From contig JAKNDB010000068.1 of the NCBI GenBank assembly GCA_024305405.1, positions 4,461,001 through 4,525,000 of the forward strand: 64,000 bases of DNA. The letters run 5' to 3'. The stretch comes from Dirofilaria immitis. Taxonomy: Eukaryota > Nematoda > Chromadorea > Rhabditida > Onchocercidae. The first letter of the stretch is position 1. Every line of letters starts with the position of its first letter. The translations under genes and the position numbers were made by a program. This document shows, in pieces, positions 11,676-25,399 of this stretch. A model generated the notes under the pieces. The model made no database searches and had not been told where the DNA came from. It saw nothing but the letters and a program-made list of their open reading frames with translations.

Positions 11676-14600
11676 ATTATCAATCATAATTTGCCAAGGA
11701 TACTTGCTATTTGTAGCTCACCTATACTATCATTATTTTAATTCCTCGATCAATTAATTTGTATAATTTTCCAACTTAAAACATGCTTATTTTTTTCGTT
11801 TTATTTGAACTTTATCATTTATAACAAAATTAAGATTATATTACTTGATAAATGATTCTATTTTAAATTAATCGATTTTGCTTTATTTCATATCTTAAAT
11901 ATGTATGATTTTTCGTTTGTCGAGAATAAGTCTAATCGGTTAATTAAATTATTTAGGTATATTATAATATTTTGATTGGCTAATTAAATAAATTATTTAC
12001 AGTTTTGCATATGAAAGAAGTTGTTGATGAAATTTAATATTCATTACTTAATTTCTTGAAATTGAAAGAATTATTACTGATTTTTAATTAATTATGAAAA
12101 ATTTAATTAAAATTTTTATTTTATCCTAACTCAAAATTAGTTAGCAAAATTTTGCTTTTTTTTTTTTTTTTTAAAATATCGAATTTTGTTATAATTTGGA
12201 GCAATTAATCGGAACTGATTAAATTAGATCATTATCAATATAATCTATTGTTTGATGAATAACAATTAATGGCAGTTTATCATATGACGTTTTGCATTTA
12301 ATTTACGGCAGTGTTTTAAAATCAATCAGAAAAAAACATATATATCACACAGAATGGCAATTTTATCAGAGTTGAAACTTGATGTCATCGAGGTTTTTTC
12401 CTGTTAATGTAAAATACTTCCGAAATTATTTATTAATTATCTTATGTTTACATTTCGACAGAATATTTTTTCTTTTTAGTTAGTTAAAATTTTAGATACA
12501 GTACGGATTGAATATCTATATTTTTTCCCGCCAAATTTTGCTGATCGATTTGTTTATCTTTTCTGCTTCCATTATCTATTGTTCTTTGAACTTTTGAGGC
12601 CAATTTATGAATACACAATGTAATCTTTGAATTTATAAGCAAAATAATAACAATTTCGGTATTTTTACTTTTTTGTTTTATTTCATTAGCAATAGAGATA
12701 ATAATTTTTGATTGTTATTTATTGTTTTTGTTCTTCTTCATAAATCGCTATCATTTACAGACTGATTCTTCAATACTATTCATTGTTATCATCATTATCA
12801 TTATTATTGTTATCAAGCGCATAAAATAAAATATATTAAAATCCAACCAATATTTATGAGAAGATATTTACGTTTATTTTTTCCTTAATGAATGATTTAA
12901 AAGCGTATGACGGAGGGAAATAAAAGATGAACAAACAATTCGATTTTTTCCATTTATACATATATATATGTATATTTATACGAACAAATGAATCATATTA
13001 TAATAACAAAATTAATTAGTTTTTTTAGTTTGAAGATAAGCTCAGATAATGTTAATTATTATATCATAAAGATATATATCAAAATTAAAAATCTTTTAAC
13101 ATTAATATATATCTTTATGTTACAATAATTCACAATACAAAAGAATCAATCATATATGTATAACTTTATATCAAAGTTATACAATGCTATGAATTGAATA
13201 ATTAATTTTATAAAATAATCATTATAAATGATTAAATTACTATTATAATTTACTAAATTAAATAATTTAATCTGACATATTGAGAATGTGATAATATCAG
13301 AATAATATTCACTAATTCCCTATTGTGATAATATATATTGGCAGTGATTAAGTGATTTAAATTATCAAGTATGAAGGATGTTGAAATGAATCTCGCGGAA
13401 GTTTTCCACATCAAAAATCTCAAAGCATTATCAAATTTTGGCATAAGCTAGGTACTTATAGCTTATAAATTAAAATATTTAGTTATTGATAATGATAATG
13501 AAACAAACGAAGGAATGAATGAAATATTTTAAATATAGGGCAACAATTTTTAGCTATTTGTGAAATATTACAAGTATTAGATAGTTCGAATTGTTATATA
13601 ATGACTGGATTACCTATTATAAGTTTGTTCTAATTCTTAAAGATTATATAAAAATCTTTTTCAAATCGCATATTTCCAAACTTATTTTTTGCATTTATTT
13701 GTTTGAAATTAGCATTTTTCATGATTTTCCTCATTTTTGTTATGCGCAACACTATAATGAATAGTATTGATATTATTTCTTAAAATTTTAAAAATAATTA
13801 TAATAATTTAGCAATTTAGCTATAACATTTTTTCTTATACAATAATGCAATTCTTTTTCTTTTCTTTTTTTTAATTTATTGAGCATTATTTTCTTTTTGT
13901 GAATTTATTTAATTTAAGCAAAAATTTGATTCAGTATATAATTATCAATCGATAAAGATAAGTTTAAAATTTTAAAATGCTAAAAATTATTAAAGTATAA
14001 TTTGAATAAATGATGGATAAAAATTTGATAGAATAAAATGAACGAATTATTGATAAGTAAATGATGAAAAATTCATAAAAAATAGTACAGAATATGAGCA
14101 AAAAAGGATAAATTTCGAAATGAAAATGGAATATTAATTTCATTAAAAACAAAGAAAACTTTGTCTATTCTTGATAACATTACACATAAATCATGAAATA
14201 GAATATTTGCATTCTCAGTGTAATAACTGTTTAAGTGTGCCAATGATGAAAACTTGTTTGTAATTGTTTACATATGAATGACTTCAATATAATATTTGTC
14301 CTTTACCCTTCCTTACCCGCTTTGTCATCTATGGAAAATACTAAAAGATAGATAGTTTTATGAATTGATTGGTTTATAGATGTGATAGACGGATAGCATT
14401 TTAAATTTTTTATAAAATAATTTTTCGTTTGAAAAGCTCTTTTATTGAATAATTTGCATTCGTAAATTAGAAAAGTCATAAAAAACTTTTACAAAAGTTT
14501 TTTTATGACAAAGAAGAATGTAAGAATTGTCGAATAAAAAGAAAATTTTGAATATTGTTAGAAGAATGTTTAGCTTAATTAAAAATAATAAATGTTACAC

Positions 14601-15560
14601 TTATTTTCTTTCTTTTATAAATATTTTTCTTTTATAAAATTATCTGATAAATTTTACATTTGAGAACCTTCGAAAATTTTTTCAATAATCGCCCTACTGC
14701 TGATCAAAAATTACTCTTATTAAAAATTAAATAAATTTTTTCTTATCTTATCAATAATATAGGCAATTCTATTGCTGGAAAGTTTTTCCTGTAATAAATG
14801 ATAGAGTTGAATATAGCCAATTAATCGTTTAAATAGAAGACTAGAATTTCATGCTAACTTTATGTTATCAATTAATTCACTAATTACAGTTATTGATTAA
14901 TGTTAAGATTTCTTTAGAACCAAATATTAATGATAATTCTCATTCATTACTCTAAATATTTTAATAATAAACAAGTTTTTTTTTTTTTTTAAAAAAATTA
15001 TTTGTGCACAGCGTGAAATACGTTTTTTTTTCTTAAATCGATAATTTGCACAGAATTATTGACATTTATGTAACTTTCACCAGGCTTTAAATGAAAACAT
15101 ATTTGTTCCAATGGGGTGGTTATTTGCCGCCATTTCAAAAATATGCAATTTTTCTATTGTGTGGTTTTGAAATTATCATTTCGGCTATGTCGATGGCTGT
15201 TGCTCAAAAATATTACGAATTATGTACGATATTATTTCCAATAGCAATGTTTATGTTTGATGATACTAAACGAAAAGGAATTGCGGGATTTATTTGGACT
15301 AATAAAGAACGACAAATTCTTCGAAATGTATGTTCGTGTTTATTTGATATTTTCATTTTCTGAATTAATTTAAAAATAACAAGTATTAATGAATTTACAG
15401 AGTAATTTCAATGTTTTACAATAATATGATTTTTTTTTTTTTAAATTTTTTCCATTTTTTTTCTTTTTACACAATACTTTATTGGTGTTAATCTATTTTT
15501 TTTCCTTATTATAAACAATCATAATAATATGTTACTCGTTTCTTTTATATATATATTTTG

Positions 15561-15606
<46 letters not shown>

Positions 15607-18077
15607 GCTTTTTATTATTTGTTTATTTTCTATGTGAATATATTTCAAATAAATGAATTCTCGATAAGCTTATAGAAAGTATGAAAAATGAATAACAAGC
15701 AACTAACGAAAATTTTGAATTCAACATCAAATAAAAAGGATATGGACATAAATATAAACTAATAGTTAATTCGATTTTTTGAATTTTACAAAATTTTAAT
15801 AGTTATAAATTAATAGCAGTATAGCATGGTATTTAATAATTCTTGAAATTTCAAATTGGCAATTTTATAGTTTTTCGCTCTTTTTCTCATTTTTTATTCT
15901 TATTGAATTTCAGCATGAACAAAAATTGTTATTATTATGGTGCTCATCAACAGCAGTGATATTTATAGCAATGTTATCGATTATACCATTTTTTTCAAAT
16001 TTAAAAATCGATAACAACGCAGGAGGTAATTGATAAATGAAATATTCGACAAATTTTAAAAAAGCTCTTCTGTACAACTTTTTCTCATATATTTCTTTAT
16101 ATTTTCGCTACTTTTTAATACTGTAATTGGCTAAGTAATCTAATTTATTATAAAAACTGTCTTTTTCATTGTAAATTATAAAATTATTTGAAAAATTATT
16201 TATAATTTGCAGCGAAAATTTCGCTTACTGATAATATATATACTGGTGGCTCTATTTATAATTACAGTATCATTAAATGGTGCAGCAATGATATGGCTTT
16301 ATATTACAGCATCAGCTGACAATAAATTATTTTATGAATTATTTGAAAAATCGGCAAAAGAAGAAATATTTTTGACCGAAATTGAAAAAGGCCTTGATTG
16401 CATTTCGGATGATGATAAGGAACTTGATCCGACTATTGTAAGTTTTGTTAATGTTCAATTTTTTTCATTAAAAAAAAGTTTCAAATCACTTAAATATTTT
16501 AAAAATATTCAGCAAATTAATTTACATCTTTTCAAATCTTATCTGGAAGTTACACTAGGAAAAGCTGAAATATGAAACCATGGCTAATGTCTCATACAGG
16601 AAATAATATGAAGAGAGGAAAAGTGAAGGAATAAAATGGTTAGTTATAAGTTGAAACCTAAAATTGAGAGAATATATTTTTTGAATCTTATTCCATATTT
16701 TCCATTGCAGTCGATGAAAAGAAAAGCTATGAAATTTAGTTTGAAGTTTAAAAATTATTTAAAAATTAGAATTCAAAATTACATGACACGAAGGAACTGT
16801 TACAATAAAACCAATTCAAATACTTACAAATCATAATATAAATAAAACTCATTTTTAATAGATATTCTAAAATTAAAAATTAATTTATTAAATTCGATTA
16901 TTCGAGTGAATCAAAATAAAAATGTTGGATGTAAATTAATTGTGAATAAATTGCTTATTCGTTTTCCTTTTTTCTTTATTATTTAAAACAAAAGTCAGAT
17001 TTGAGGAATGCGATAATACGATCAATCGATCAGTAATTAGTCGAAAATGGCTAAAACCGTTATTAATTATTTGGATTGTTGGTCATGTAATTGTATTATT
17101 TTTGTTCGGATTCATTAACAAAGGTTTATACTTTTAAATTTCGAACAAATTGAAGTGAATGCGAAAATTATTTGCATATTAGTTTGGGAATAATTTTAGT
17201 TCGATTTTTATCATTGGGATTATTGCACCATATTTTAAATATTTCACACTCTTCTTTCAACGCTACATTTATCATTTAAGTGATAAGATAAATTTATACC
17301 TGACCGGTATCAAATTGAGATTTTTTAAATATGAAATGTATATCACATAATGTTTGAATGACTGAATGATGAATTGAGAAAAAATTTTTACAGATTTTAA
17401 AGATGATGAAAACGAAGGCAATTTGAAAAATGTGGCAATCAAAGAAAAGCTAATATCATGAAGCTAATGATATTTTATCACTTTCACTTATTTTTCGGTA
17501 CGTTATTTAAATATATTTCATATATGAAATTAGGATATAAAAAATGATTCATAACTTTCCTCAAAATTATCGAATAGAATTTTAACAGTAATGTTATAAG
17601 TGAACTAAGTAATATTGTAAATAAACTTATGTTGAAGATATAAATATCATCTAAAATGTTGAACTTTTCTATTTTTCTTAGAATTGATAATAGCATATCA
17701 TAAGCAAAGAAAAATTAGAGAAAAAGACTATGAAATGTTATTCGTCAAAAAATTTGAAATAATTTAATTAGAATTATTACAAACAAAGAATGTTTGGGAA
17801 AAAAAATCGAGAAAAAAGGATTTAAAAATTTTTATGTTTTGTTATCATGCAGTCTTACTTCGTGATTACATCACAACTATATCGAATGTCCAGCATTCAC
17901 ATTTTGTGCAATGTCATTATGATATGCCATCTCAAAATCACATTGTTAGACTATTTGTTTAAATATTTCTTATATAATTTGCTATAAAATTTTTATTTCT
18001 TCTTTTGGAAACGTTATTACATCGTACGTCATAACAAAACAGTACTTTTTGTTTATTATAGCCAATTATCGATCGTA
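11676..18077 (-). repeat. Right arm of the giant inverted repeat
   Basis: This is the reverse complement of 1-6393, about 6.40 kb long against 6.39 kb for the partner. Its outermost matched bases (…CGATCGTA, ending at 18077) pair with base 1 of the window. Beyond 18077 the sequence continues, but its left counterpart lies outside the window. Length differences from the left arm fall mainly in A/T runs, for example near 17800 (A8 against T7), 16956 (T6 against A5) and 12955, and in the AT microsatellite at 15563-15602. The arm carries the plus-strand copy of the membrane-protein gene found in reverse in the left arm. Confidence 0.95.
15091..17137 (+). CDS. Multi-span membrane protein gene, right-arm copy
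   Basis: Mirror copy of the left-arm gene; family not recognised. Exon 1 is 15091-15327 (79 codons, phase 0, GTATGT donor), starting MKTYLFQWGG and holding a hydrophobic stretch. Exon 2 is 15914-16025 (TTTCAG acceptor), beginning HEQKLLLLW, with a second helix. Exon 3 is 16213-16437 (TTGCAG acceptor, GTAAGT donor), beginning RKFRLLIIYILV, then an acidic loop with GLDC. Later candidate exons follow TTCAG at about 16515 and TTGCAG at about 16710. A last helix (motif RKWLKPLLIIW) lies at about 17000-17137. Exon 2 has A5 where the left arm has A6. With A5 it stays open but leaves phase 1 while exon 3 needs phase 0, so the joined frame is unresolved. A tetraspanin- or claudin-like topology is possible but no diagnostic motif is visible. 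Confidence 0.5.
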
Positions 18078-20220
18078 GAATATGATAAGATAAATTTTAG
18101 TTTTAATGTGAAATTAGACGAAAATGAAAAGAAATTGTTTTAGCTTTAAACAGATGAAAACCATAAAAGAAAATCATAAAAAATGCGTTATTATAAAAAT
18201 ACACGAAGATAAGAAAACGGAAGAAAGAAAATGAAAACAAACAATTTTTATCAATAATAATCAACTTTTTATTATTTGTAATTTTATAAAAAAATGGAAA
18301 TGAAATTTGCATAGGTAATTTAACAGCTCCTTACTTTCTTTTTCTGCAAATTAAAATTTAAAAAACAATGATTCATTAGGAAAATATTTTTTTCTTTCTT
18401 TCATCATAAGATTACAGATTGATACGATTTCAAAAGGTAAATAAAATGATTTGAAATTTTTAGGAAAGCAATACTTAGACTATTTTAGTGATATTTCTTT
18501 ATTACTGAAATAATTAAAAGTTATTAGTAACAGAATATGCAATATTATCTTGATTATTTAATATAACATTACCAACTTATAGCTGGCATTTATAAATATG
18601 CATTAAATGAAATTGAAAAAATTACGATAAAACAGATATGTGAGATTCATTCAAAGAGGAAAGATAAAAAAAAAGTCTTAATAAATTTTAAATTAATTGA
18701 GAGAAAAAAGTTTGTGATAGAAATTTTAATGAGAAAAAATTAATATAAAAAACAATTAAATTTTACATGAATTTTTTCGGTATAAATTGAAGAAACTTTT
18801 AGAAGTATTATGCAATTTCATCATTTATCTCATGCGGTTAGTGTATTTCTAGAACGAATGAAAAAGAAAGGAAAGAAAAATGAAAATACTCTAAAATGTT
18901 ACTATCAAATAAAAGAAAACAAAAATGAAAAAGAAACCAAAAATTTCGTTATTTCTATGATAATTAGAAAAAATGAAAGATAGTAAGTGAATATGCATTT
19001 GTTTATGTTTTCTTTTTCATCTTTTTTTTTTTTCTTGATTATTTATTATTTTCAGTAAGGTATACAAAAACTGCTTGCAATTCTGTAAGTTTTTGATTAA
19101 GGAAAAAAATATGTAATTATGTGATGTTGCAGTAAAAATGAGTGAAATTTAGGTATTAGAACAAAGAATGAGAAATGGGCAATATTCAAACATGCATAAA
19201 GTTTCGATCGTTACAACATTCCAGACATTTAGCATAGGTTGCGCCGTTATAAATATTGCACATAAGCTTTGTTATAACGACCAAAAAGAATTAGGTAATG
19301 ACATTAGACATCTTAACATTCGTTTCTATTAGATATGAATTATGGAAAAAGTAATTTAGTTATTTGGATATAACTATGTTATATATCATTTCTTTTCCCG
19401 GACAGAAAGAAGTATGAAAATTCTAACTTAAAAGGGAGCGTATCACACTGTGTAGCAAAGTTTTCATGTCGTCAACAAATATTGATATAATTACGATCAT
19501 CGTGATCTATCGATCCATTCAGCTTTCATGATTGCTTTTTACCCATGTTTTTCCTGACTGACCTGCCGTAGAACGAAAACTGGTTGATGGGCAGTTTATT
19601 GGATGGTCTGGGGTGATGTAATTGATTAAGAGATATAAAAATAATATTTGATAATAAATATATGGTTATGGTACTTCGGAAAGTCTTAGGAATGAATTTT
19701 TTGAGATGTGAATAAAATTAATAGAACAGGTTTTATCAACTTACTTTTCGTCATTTGAAAGACTTAATTATTTTATATTTAATTTATAACCATATATTTG
19801 TTTAGGATATTGTGATGTCTTCATTAACATTTGCTAGTTTTTTCTTTTTCGTATTTGTTATGCAAAGGTTTTTATATCTCTTCTTTTTAATTTTTTTAAT
19901 CACTCGAGTTTGTTCCCATTCTTTTTTCTTAAGCTTATTATAAAGAAAGATACTGACATTTCATTTTGTTTTTAATTTGCTTTGTTTATGCTTATTTTCC
20001 TCTTATTTCATAATGTCTTTTCTTGGTATTTGAGTTTTCTTTTCCTTATTTTCTTTTCACTACATATTTGTTGCATAAAATCTATCGGCTTCACATATTT
20101 TTTTTTCTGCTTGAATTTCATCATTCCTTCATTTTTCATATACATTCTAAAAAAGAATGATGCAGTAATCAATGAGTAAAGGATAAATGCTACTAGTTTA
20201 GCAGAAACTGTTGATCCTTT
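18078..20220. other. Intergenic region between palindrome and TTC4
   Basis: AT-rich, with no convincing exon. Two parts stand out. About 19150-19300 matches 38490-38640 in inverse orientation (listed separately). About 19390-19640 is clearly richer in G and C than its surroundings and contains several short self-complementary stretches, but has no long open frame. Short frames at 19982-20241 on both strands look like AT-rich noise. Confidence 0.6.
19150..19300 (+). repeat. Dispersed repeat, copy 1
   Basis: The reverse complement shares blocks with 38490-38640, in the same order. The blocks are ATAACAAAGCTTATG followed by GCAATATTT, then CTGGAA…GTTGTAA.GATCGAA, then GCATG.TTGAATATTG.CCAT. The similarity is too long and collinear to be chance in this composition. 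It suggests a diverged interspersed element of unknown class; no coding capacity is seen. Confidence 0.6.
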
Positions 20221-20230
20221 TAGTTTCAGA
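20221..20230 (+). other. Probable spliced-leader acceptor of the TTC4 gene
   Basis: TAGTTTCAG ends at 20229, preceded by pyrimidine-rich sequence, with only 26 bases to the ATG at 20256. In nematodes a TTTCAG this close to the start codon and without an upstream exon is typical of trans-splicing. Inferred from position only. Confidence 0.55.
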
Positions 20231-20255
20231 AATTTCTTCATAATTTATTCTGACA

Positions 20256-23200
20256 ATGGAATCATGCGAAAAGATAGGCACATCAATGAGTGATACAAAG
20301 CGAGCTGAACTGGCCAAAAAAATGGATGATGATATAGATCTTTTATTGATAGCCTTATCAAACAGGTTTTTCTTCTTATTCTCGGTTGATTTGTTTCTTG
20401 AGTTTAACGAATATTCGAATCGATGTATATTATCTTTTTGTTGTATTTGTTGCATCACACAATTGAGTTTCCTAGCTTTGTTTTTTTAAACAGCTAAAAA
20501 CGACAATTGCAGAGTTATTTCCTATTTCTGCTCAGTAGTTACTTATGCATATCAATCTCATACTTCTTTTATTCAAAGAGCTAGAAAACATGAATCGAAT
20601 AAAAAAGTCTGTAATATTTACGTGTTTTTATTTCAAGAAAGATTCAAACGAACCAAAGAAACCATTTGATTATGATGAATGGTGTAAGGAGATCGATCAA
20701 CATCCAGTATTTATGACTACATTACAACCTGATAAAAATGGCGAGTTTTCTGAGGCTGTTCAAGCCTTGCAGGTTTGGTATTATGTTATTTGTTTTCACA
20801 TGTATTTAATTTCTTTTAATCATTTGAATTGCGTCCAAAAATATCCAAAGTATAAAGTATTAGAGTATCACAGAGGTTATTATGATCCACAAAATTTCCA
20901 TGTATTTCGGACAATAAATATATCCTCACTTCCACTGCATTTTGAGGAACTTCAAATCAGAAAGTATATGAAATATTTTGGAAGTATTTACTTCGTTTTA
21001 GGCATTAAAATACGATGAAGATGAGTGGGAGGATCGAAGGGCAACTGCAGAAAGACATAAAATAGATGGCAATAAGCATTTTAAATATAAAAAGTACCAC
21101 TGGGCTATCAATCGATATACGGATGGTATTTTATTTGATGTGATCATTTCTACAAAACATTTTTAAAAGAAAATGAAATGAGGGTTTAGCATCTTTTAGT
21201 CGGAAAGTAGCCTGAACTTTCTCAAATCAATACCATAATTATGCAATTGTTATGAAAATTCTGGTGACTATTTGTGCTTCAGTCATATTTATTTCATGTC
21301 ATTTATTTGCTTCCTAGATTGCTTTGGTTTGTATTGAATTATTATTATATAATATAAAATAATAATTTTAATATGAAGAAATCTCAAGTCTTTTTATTTC
21401 TTCTGTTTTCTTTAATGATAATTCAAATAAAATTATTATATATTTCAGAGATTTCCTTGTCGTAGATGATATAGTAACTTTAATTTAAAGAAAAATAAAT
21501 CCAAATATTTGTAGGTATTAATCAGAGGTGCACAGATCGATATTTGAATTCCATTTTATATGCTAATCGAGCTGCTGCTCAGAAGCATGTTGGCAATACT
21601 AGCTCAGCTTTCAGAGATTGTTTCTTTGCTCGAAAATTTGATCCTGAAAATATAAAGGTTTCTATTTTATTCTGATTTATCTTAACAGCTTGTCATATAG
21701 AGTAAGCAATAAATTTCAAATATTTCAAATATATATATGTCATATAGAGTAAGCAATAAATTTCAAATATTTTCAAATATATTTGGACCATGGGGTCAGA
21801 ATCATTGAGGTTAGTCAGTCATTTTTGCTTATTCCATAAATAAATTTAGCAACACCTTTACCATATAGGTTGCTTAAAAGGTATTTCCGTTCGTCTGTAA
21901 TTAATATTTTAATTAGATTTTTTATTTCTCTTAATCCAAATTATTAACGCTAATCTTCGTATCATTCATTTTGATCGATCCTAAGACGAAGATTCTTTGT
22001 TTATTGCTTCCATTTTTATGGATTGCCTTGGCTATGAATAATGCTTAGTACTTTAGAATCGCTTTAAAATCGATCAATCAAAAGCAATGATTTCTTGACG
22101 TAGATACGGTTTATACTATGTGGCACGAAATTCTTAATTTTTTAAGTAAATCATAAAATAAATAAATCTTGTAGTTTTTATATTATTGTTGAAATTTCGT
22201 ACATAAATCCGTAGAAAATTAAAGAAGAGCTTTAATAAATATTTATCTCTCTTTAGGCTATTATTCGTGGCGCTGAATGCCTAATAGAACTTGGTCGAGG
22301 AAAGCAGTGCATTGATTGGCTCAAAATCAGTAAGGAAAATTCGAAAGAGAGACGTCTGTTTTGTATAATTATGGTTCGTGATTTTATTGTTAGATTTTAT
22401 GAATTCTCAAAATATAACATCAAATTTGTTCGTAATTTTTATATCTCTCTCACTGTTTATCACTTAGTAAATATAAAAAGAAAAAATAAGCCATTAAAAT
22501 GTAGGAAGCAAGGGAAAATACAATATGAGTCAAAAATATAAAATGTTGAGGTTGAAGTGAAAAAAAGATAAAGTATAAGTAGGAAAGAAATCATAGGATA
22601 AGTAGATCAAACTACAAAATGTTGAATTAAAATATATGAAGCACTTTGAGTTTGCTAAATTCTTTTAATATTGCAAAGTGTGGTAGTAAATTCTCAGACT
22701 CCTGAAAATCATGGAAAGTAATTGAAAGTTTACTAGTATAATTCATTTTGAATATACGTATTTAGATTATAAATTGGATTCTGACTACTTAAATGAACTC
22801 TATACAAAAGCGCAGCAACTTGCCTTAGTTGAGGAACGAGATGAGCGAAAGAAACGACAAGATGTAGGTTCATCAAGTTTGCTGGATATGTAACTATAGT
22901 TACATATCTGACCTCTCATGCACATAAACTTCTATTCTTTTCCATTTTTCTTTTGCGAAATATTTAGTCAATTTATAATATTTATAGGCTGCGAAGGATT
23001 TAATTGCGAAGCAACGATTGTTATTGGCATTTAAAGAGAGAAATATTAATTTTAAACCAACTCTATGTTTTGATAATCCCGAATTGTTCGAATGGTCTCA
23101 AATTGAAGTACAATTAACTTGGCTGACAGAGGTTGTTTGTTTTAATCAGAATTTGAGACCCTTGGCGTATTCGATCGCATTTGACTTAGAGATACTTAGA

Positions 23201-24493
23201 TAATCGTTTTTTTTGCATAATCATAAAAATTAAATTTTCCAGAAAGTTTCTATTTGATTTCAGAAGATGAGTAGAACTGAACTAAAAGTTAGTTGCAAAA
23301 TCGTTTTGTATTTTAGCTAAATTCGAAGTCATCCTCTAAGTTCTGAAGTATTTTTAGATGTTGACTGAGTCATATTTATCTCCATCATTCATTCAATGAA
23401 CAAACTTATCTTTTATATTCAATTGATTTCAATTTATAAGGTTTTCTGATATTAATGTATTGTTCTCCATAAAATAACTCAATTTTATTGTAGTCTAAAA
23501 AAGTATATTTGGATGATTGCGGTATTTTACATTGGCCTATACTGGTGCAGTATCCAGAAATTGGAAAAGTTGATCTGATAACGGATTGCTCAGAAGAAAG
23601 TTCAGTAGATGATGTCTTCAGTGGTCCTTTACAACAAACATTATCTGACGATTCGAATTCCATGTTTAAGTAAGATTCAATTTTAGATCTTTCAGGGTTA
23701 GCAATTTTTAAAATTAATATACTCCATTTCCAAAACTAATGTTTTTGGTTTAATCTTTTACATGAAAATAAAATTTATTTTTTCTGTTGTTACAATGTCC
23801 GATATTTCGTGTCGTTGGATTTGGACGAAGAGTACGACAGCGCAGAATTGATGCCTTGGTCGAAAATTCGCGAAGCATTTTCTATCCCAGGGTTTATTGT
23901 TATGCAAGGATTACCGACTATTCAGGTAAAATTTAAAAAATAAATTTAAAGATGGTATTATCAAAATATGATGGTTATGCTGCTTTCTATGATACATCGG
24001 AAATAAATTTTATACTGTAATAAAAAACACTGAAGAGATTGGTTTATTATTTAACCCATTTAGCTAGATATATTGTCTGTTCAAATTTTTAAGCATAATT
24101 TTGTTAAAAAGATGGAAAAAGAAATCATTTTGGCACCATCATGTATTTGAGATAAAGGATAAGGATTTATGCGTTAAACTATGTCATTATTCATGAAAAA
24201 GTATTGGTAGGAAATATCGGAATACCAGGTAAATAAGGAAAAAGGAAAAAAGTTAACTTTCAGTTAATAATAATAAAAGTTATGCTTCAAGTAAATTTAG
24301 GATAAAAAGTATGAGAAGGAATGATAGGAAAATAAAAGAAAAACATTAATCGGGATTGAATGGCTAAAATTGCAATCCTTTGAGCGACTTTTTTTCATCA
24401 TTGCATAATATATTTCTACTTCAGATCTACACGAAAAAACACGCCGAAGCAAATTTTTTGAAAATTGAAGATTGTTTCTACAAAATCAAATGA
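20256..24493 (+). CDS. ttc-4: TTC4/CNS1-type TPR co-chaperone
   Basis: Eleven exons: 20256-20365, 20513-20534 (tentative), 20638-20772, 21002-21125, 21515-21657, 22257-22362, 22766-22863, 22988-23131, 23494-23669, 23796-23925, 24425-24493. All phases join, giving about 418 residues. Features follow TTC4 order. The N-terminal segment has FDYDEWCKEIDQHPVFM. The TPR block (about residues 100-210) has DGNKHFKYKKYHWAINRYTDG, LYANRAAAQKHVGNTSSAF and KAIIRGAECLIELGRG. A charged linker (VEERDERKKRQ) follows. The C-terminal domain has LDDCGILHWPILVQYPE and IPGFIVMQGLPTIQ. TTC4 and yeast Cns1 bind the C-terminal EEVD tails of Hsp90/Hsp70 through the TPR and act in the cytosol or nucleus. The acceptor before 23796 reads TTACAA instead of TTACAG, although phase and homology place the exon start exactly there. 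Whether the gene is functional is therefore uncertain. Confidence 0.92.
21691..21784. repeat. Tandem 47-bp duplication in a TTC4 intron
   Basis: Two adjacent near-identical 47-bp units, each beginning TGTCATATAGAGTAAGCAAT, start at 21691 and 21738. They lie in the intron after 21657 and do not affect the exons. Confidence 0.85.
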
Positions 24494-25390
24494 AAATTTC
24501 ACTATCTTCTAATGACTTGCTCCCGTATTTTTATTATATATGTATATAATGATAAACAAAATTTGTATTCAGGTTTTATGATCTTTCATGTAATTATTAT
24601 CACATATCTTTTTTATTTTGACACTTTTTATATACATTTTGGTCAGTGTTTTGTGCAGACTGACTAATCAGTAGGGAAAGTTTGTACCTGCCACTAATAA
24701 TATAAATCATAAATAAAAAATGGCAATATGAGAGGTTCTTTGGAAGGATGTTAGTCGTTAGATCGTTTTGCGTAATTAGTTCTATACTCTGACTGTTTAA
24801 ATCACTTAGCGTTTGTAATGGTAGATAATTTTCTCGACAGTGCATATCGTATCATATTTTGATACTTTTTCTACTTATTTAATTAGAGATGATTCTAAGA
24901 GAGAAGTAAATATATCTCTTCTTTTCTTAATTTTATGATTGAATGTATGAGAGAAATTGAGTTGTTGCATTTTCTTCGTTTAACCTTTTGGTTTATATTC
25001 GAATAATTGCAAATTTGTCATGAAGAAATGAAGAAGGAGAGATAGCGATAGAGGAAACAAAATAAAAGGGATAAAAAACATAAAGTTATTTTTCTTAAAT
25101 ATGACTGGAATGTTTATTGACAGGGATTATTTATTAAAAAAATATTATGGGCTTTTTTGCAGCTCTTTTTCATGTTATCATTTGACTTATGAGTTTTGCT
25201 ATATTTGTGTTTTGTAAAACTTGACATATCAGTTTGCTGTATTGCTCGATTATTCTTGCTCTTCTCTTTATGTTTTAAAAATTTTGACATCTGTATTGAG
25301 AAATTTTTACGGACATAGTTATGGTAGTTATTTCTATTCTTCTTTATCCAACTTGGATAAAAGAACACAGTGAATGACTAGCATTATTAT
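24494..25390. other. 3' flank of TTC4; no gene recognised
   Basis: AT-rich sequence with short frames on the minus strand (for example 24600-24845 and 25114-25368) that lack recognisable motifs or splice context. Some of it may be the eroded 3' part of the BEL/Pao relic that follows on the minus strand. Confidence 0.45.
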
Positions 25391-25399
25391 ACGTATTAT

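Noticed and set aside
20545..21018. 157-codon frame read as a single-exon gene
   Set aside because: Its middle is TTC4 exon 20638-20772; the rest is intron read-through on both sides.
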